Part shown: in pieces, positions 63,801 through 64,000 of the stretch
Layout: each line of letters opens with the position of its first letter
Position numbering within the stretch: position 1 is the first letter of the stretch
Source of the DNA: Ricordea florida
Taxonomy: Eukaryota > Cnidaria > Anthozoa > Corallimorpharia > Ricordeidae
DNA: 64,000 nt
Direction: 5' to 3'
NCBI GenBank assembly: GCA_949710005.1
Contig: OX453278.1
Span: forward strand, 11,028,512-11,092,511
Program-made: the position numbers and the translations under genes
Notes under the pieces: generated by a model
Database searches by the model: none
The model's input: only the letters and a program-made list of their open reading frames with translations
What the model was told of the DNA's origin: nothing

Positions 63801-64000
63801 TTCAACGTTTTTGATATTTTATTCTTGTTTAAACAACCTTCAGTGACATTAAGCTTTATTGGTAACAGTCATACTTGCGGTTTTCTTCTGGCCTTCGTTT
63901 TCTTCGGCGGTTTTACGGCGGCCATGGCACACTCGAATCACACACTATAGAGGATCGAAAACTCAAGCTAAAAAAACGCAGGAAAAACGTATTTACTGGA
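60833..64000. other. No gene recognised
   Basis: Short, mutually overlapping frames only. A pyrimidine-rich stretch (about 62520-62640) and a GCGACC/GGTCGC-rich palindromic patch near 63300-63360 are visible but unassigned. Confidence 0.5.

Noticed and set aside
1-64000. tRNA, rRNA or CRISPR features
   Set aside because: No cloverleaf with conserved A and B boxes, no rRNA signature, and no regularly spaced identical repeats with unique spacers were seen.

Overview
The window looks like nuclear DNA of a cnidarian, most likely an anthozoan such as a stony coral. It carries intron-containing acetylserotonin O-methyltransferase-like (ASMT-like) genes at both ends, dense nested DNA transposons and foldback elements, and two complete-looking Polinton/Maverick-type (adintovirus-like) integrated viruses. 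The taxonomic call is an inference from gene and repeat character, not from a search.

Layout. 1-2.7 kb: minus-strand ASMT-like gene, two of its three exons in the window. 2.7-13.1 kb: remains of a second copy (a lone last exon at 4310-4528 and an intron piece at 8198-8398), split by a Mutator-like element with 9-bp target duplications (5412-7978, itself carrying a 66-bp nested relative) and a 4.7-kb long-inverted-repeat element flanked by TTAA (8399-13074). 14.7-37.2 kb: a host repeat with inverted arms and terminal repeats (14723-37238), into which the first Polinton (17819-32389, 14.6 kb) is inserted. 37.6-53.6 kb: a second Polinton (37626-53624, 16.0 kb) in the opposite orientation. 53.6-57.3 kb: repeats and a decayed LINE reverse transcriptase. 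57306-60366: a complete three-exon ASMT-like gene on the plus strand. 60.4-64 kb: no gene recognised.

The two Polintons share one gene order: DNA polymerase B, retroviral-type integrase, double-jelly-roll-type major capsid protein, A32-like packaging ATPase, a block of six or seven small mostly membrane-anchored proteins, a candidate minor capsid protein, an acidic/aromatic protein and a terminal Cys/His-repeat protein. Both begin with AG, have long terminal inverted repeats (about 405 and 370 bp) and are flanked by perfect 5-bp target duplications (GGAAC and AGTGG), so both ends of both elements are defined. Integrase would insert the linear genome, the protein-primed type polymerase copy it, and capsid protein, ATPase and membrane proteins would form and fill a virion. 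No adenovirus-type maturation protease was recognised.

Most interesting: (1) the polymerases belong to clearly different lineages although the rest of the two elements is colinear, and an N-terminal leader of about 80 residues is conserved across the swap; (2) most genes carry the motif T[CT]TAAAGAT ending about 20-26 nt before the start codon, a candidate virus-specific promoter, and three convergent gene ends carry a matching hairpin; (3) the terminal repeats run into the coding sequences of both outermost genes, so the polymerase and the terminal Cys/His protein share their N-termini; (4) only the second element has a candidate single-stranded-DNA-binding protein with an acidic tail. Both elements carry a few inactivating lesions (one nonsense codon and two homopolymer frameshifts in the second; two lost start codons, an ATG-TAA start, and deletions in the first), so they look like young but no longer fully intact proviruses.
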